12,494 nucleotides of DNA. Source: Patescibacteria group bacterium (lineage in GTDB: Bacteria > Patescibacteriota > Patescibacteriia > 2-12-FULL-60-25). The DNA is taken from contig JAHIUG010000074.1 in NCBI GenBank assembly GCA_018817245.1, positions 1 to 12,494 of the forward strand, read 5' to 3'. Below are positions 12,129 to 12,494 of this stretch, in pieces (the stretch's first letter is position 1; every line of letters starts with the position of its first letter). Under the pieces are notes generated by a model that made no database searches, was not told where the DNA came from, and was given only the letters and a program-made list of their open reading frames with translations. A program made the position numbers and the translations under genes.

Positions 12129-12494
12129 GTGACGAGAATCAGCCCGTCACTGTTGGTGAAAACTTTTCGTCGTGTTTTACTAGTTAGTATTTATACGGCC
12201 CTGCTGATTCAGGGCACTAGACCTTCCGCATGAACTTCCTTTTCTTGGATCATCTCTTCTGAACTTTGTAATAAGAATGATCCTGTTAGCGGTGAGCCGG
12301 GGTGTTTAGCGAGCGCCCTATTCTGTACCGGGGCTGCTGTTTACGGACCGGCGGTTCTGCCATCTGTTACTTATATTCGCAGATGACGCTCATGCTGCAT
12401 GCGACTTTTTATCGCTATCAGCATCGAAACCACAATCGTGATTATGAGTTCAATGCTGCGCTGGAGGAGAACTCTAGGTTCTCGACTCCAGCAA

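Larger units (their letters stand above)
11844..12494. other. Gene-free field of hairpins at the right edge
   Basis: No reading frame of note is present. Hairpins include CGCTGGAGA/TCTCCAGCG (11986-12010), AGCCCTG/CAGGGCT (12029-12048), GCCCTG/CAGGGC (12198-12215), GGATCAT/ATGATCC (12247-12283), CATCTG/CAGATG (12361-12385) and GCTGGAG..AGAAC with GTTCT..CTCCAGC (12460-12492). TGATTATGA followed at the same 19-base offset by GCGCTGGAG occurs twice (11966 and 12439). One plus-strand terminator lies inside (12095-12128). The stretch may hold one or more structured RNAs, cut by the window edge. Confidence 0.55.

Overview
The window looks like a chromosomal segment of a Patescibacteria (CPR) bacterium, probably of the Parcubacteria type. 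This is inferred from a ComEC reduced to its membrane core, a recA-ftsK-membrane HTH cluster, a serine-linker lipoprotein and long structured intergenic regions. TGA ends several genes, so the standard bacterial code applies and the recoded Gracilibacteria/Absconditabacteria lineages are unlikely. No rRNA is visible, so taxonomy stays tentative.

Layout, left to right. Positions 1-188 hold the 3' end of an unknown gene and its terminator. Positions 177-992 hold a RAYT (REP-associated tyrosine transposase) cassette: the transposase gene lies between 40-bp inverted arms built of GGTACC-containing heptads, and the whole cassette lies between two 50-bp direct repeats. The right repeat ends exactly at the start codon of comEC (990-2213). 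Positions 2214-3013 are non-coding but dense in signals: two sigma70-type promoters, a structured RNA candidate that may resemble HEARO/omegaRNA, and a multi-hairpin leader. Next come an M23-peptidase lipoprotein with a poly-Ser linker (3014-5134), a terminator, and the plus-strand set recA (5329-6411), ftsK (6475-8901) and a RodZ-like HTH/membrane/Ig protein (8916-9623). These last three act in DNA repair, chromosome translocation at division and probably envelope or cell-shape functions.

From 9624 to 11850 most signals are on the minus strand. A promoter at 11019-11047 precedes a roughly 220-nt leader and two uncharacterised genes, a 68-aa two-helix membrane protein and a 196-aa charged protein, ending at a GNRA-loop terminator (9900-9930). 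Directly downstream lies a complete small-RNA transcription unit: promoter 9860-9888, a ~160-nt RNA closed by a ~28-bp helix, and a terminator at 9670-9692. Its architecture is 6S-like.

Positions 11413-12494 contain no convincing gene but are crowded with hairpins. They include a tRNA-like structure with a perfect acceptor stem, a canonical T arm and an encoded CCA but no canonical D or anticodon arm (11557-11644, minus), a 24-bp long-range inverted repeat beside it, a heptad repeat tract, and a hairpin module seen twice 473 bp apart. Degenerate 7-bp-period tracts recur at several intergenic sites. The most novel-looking material is the three candidate RNAs and the terminal hairpin field. All were read by eye and need covariance searches.
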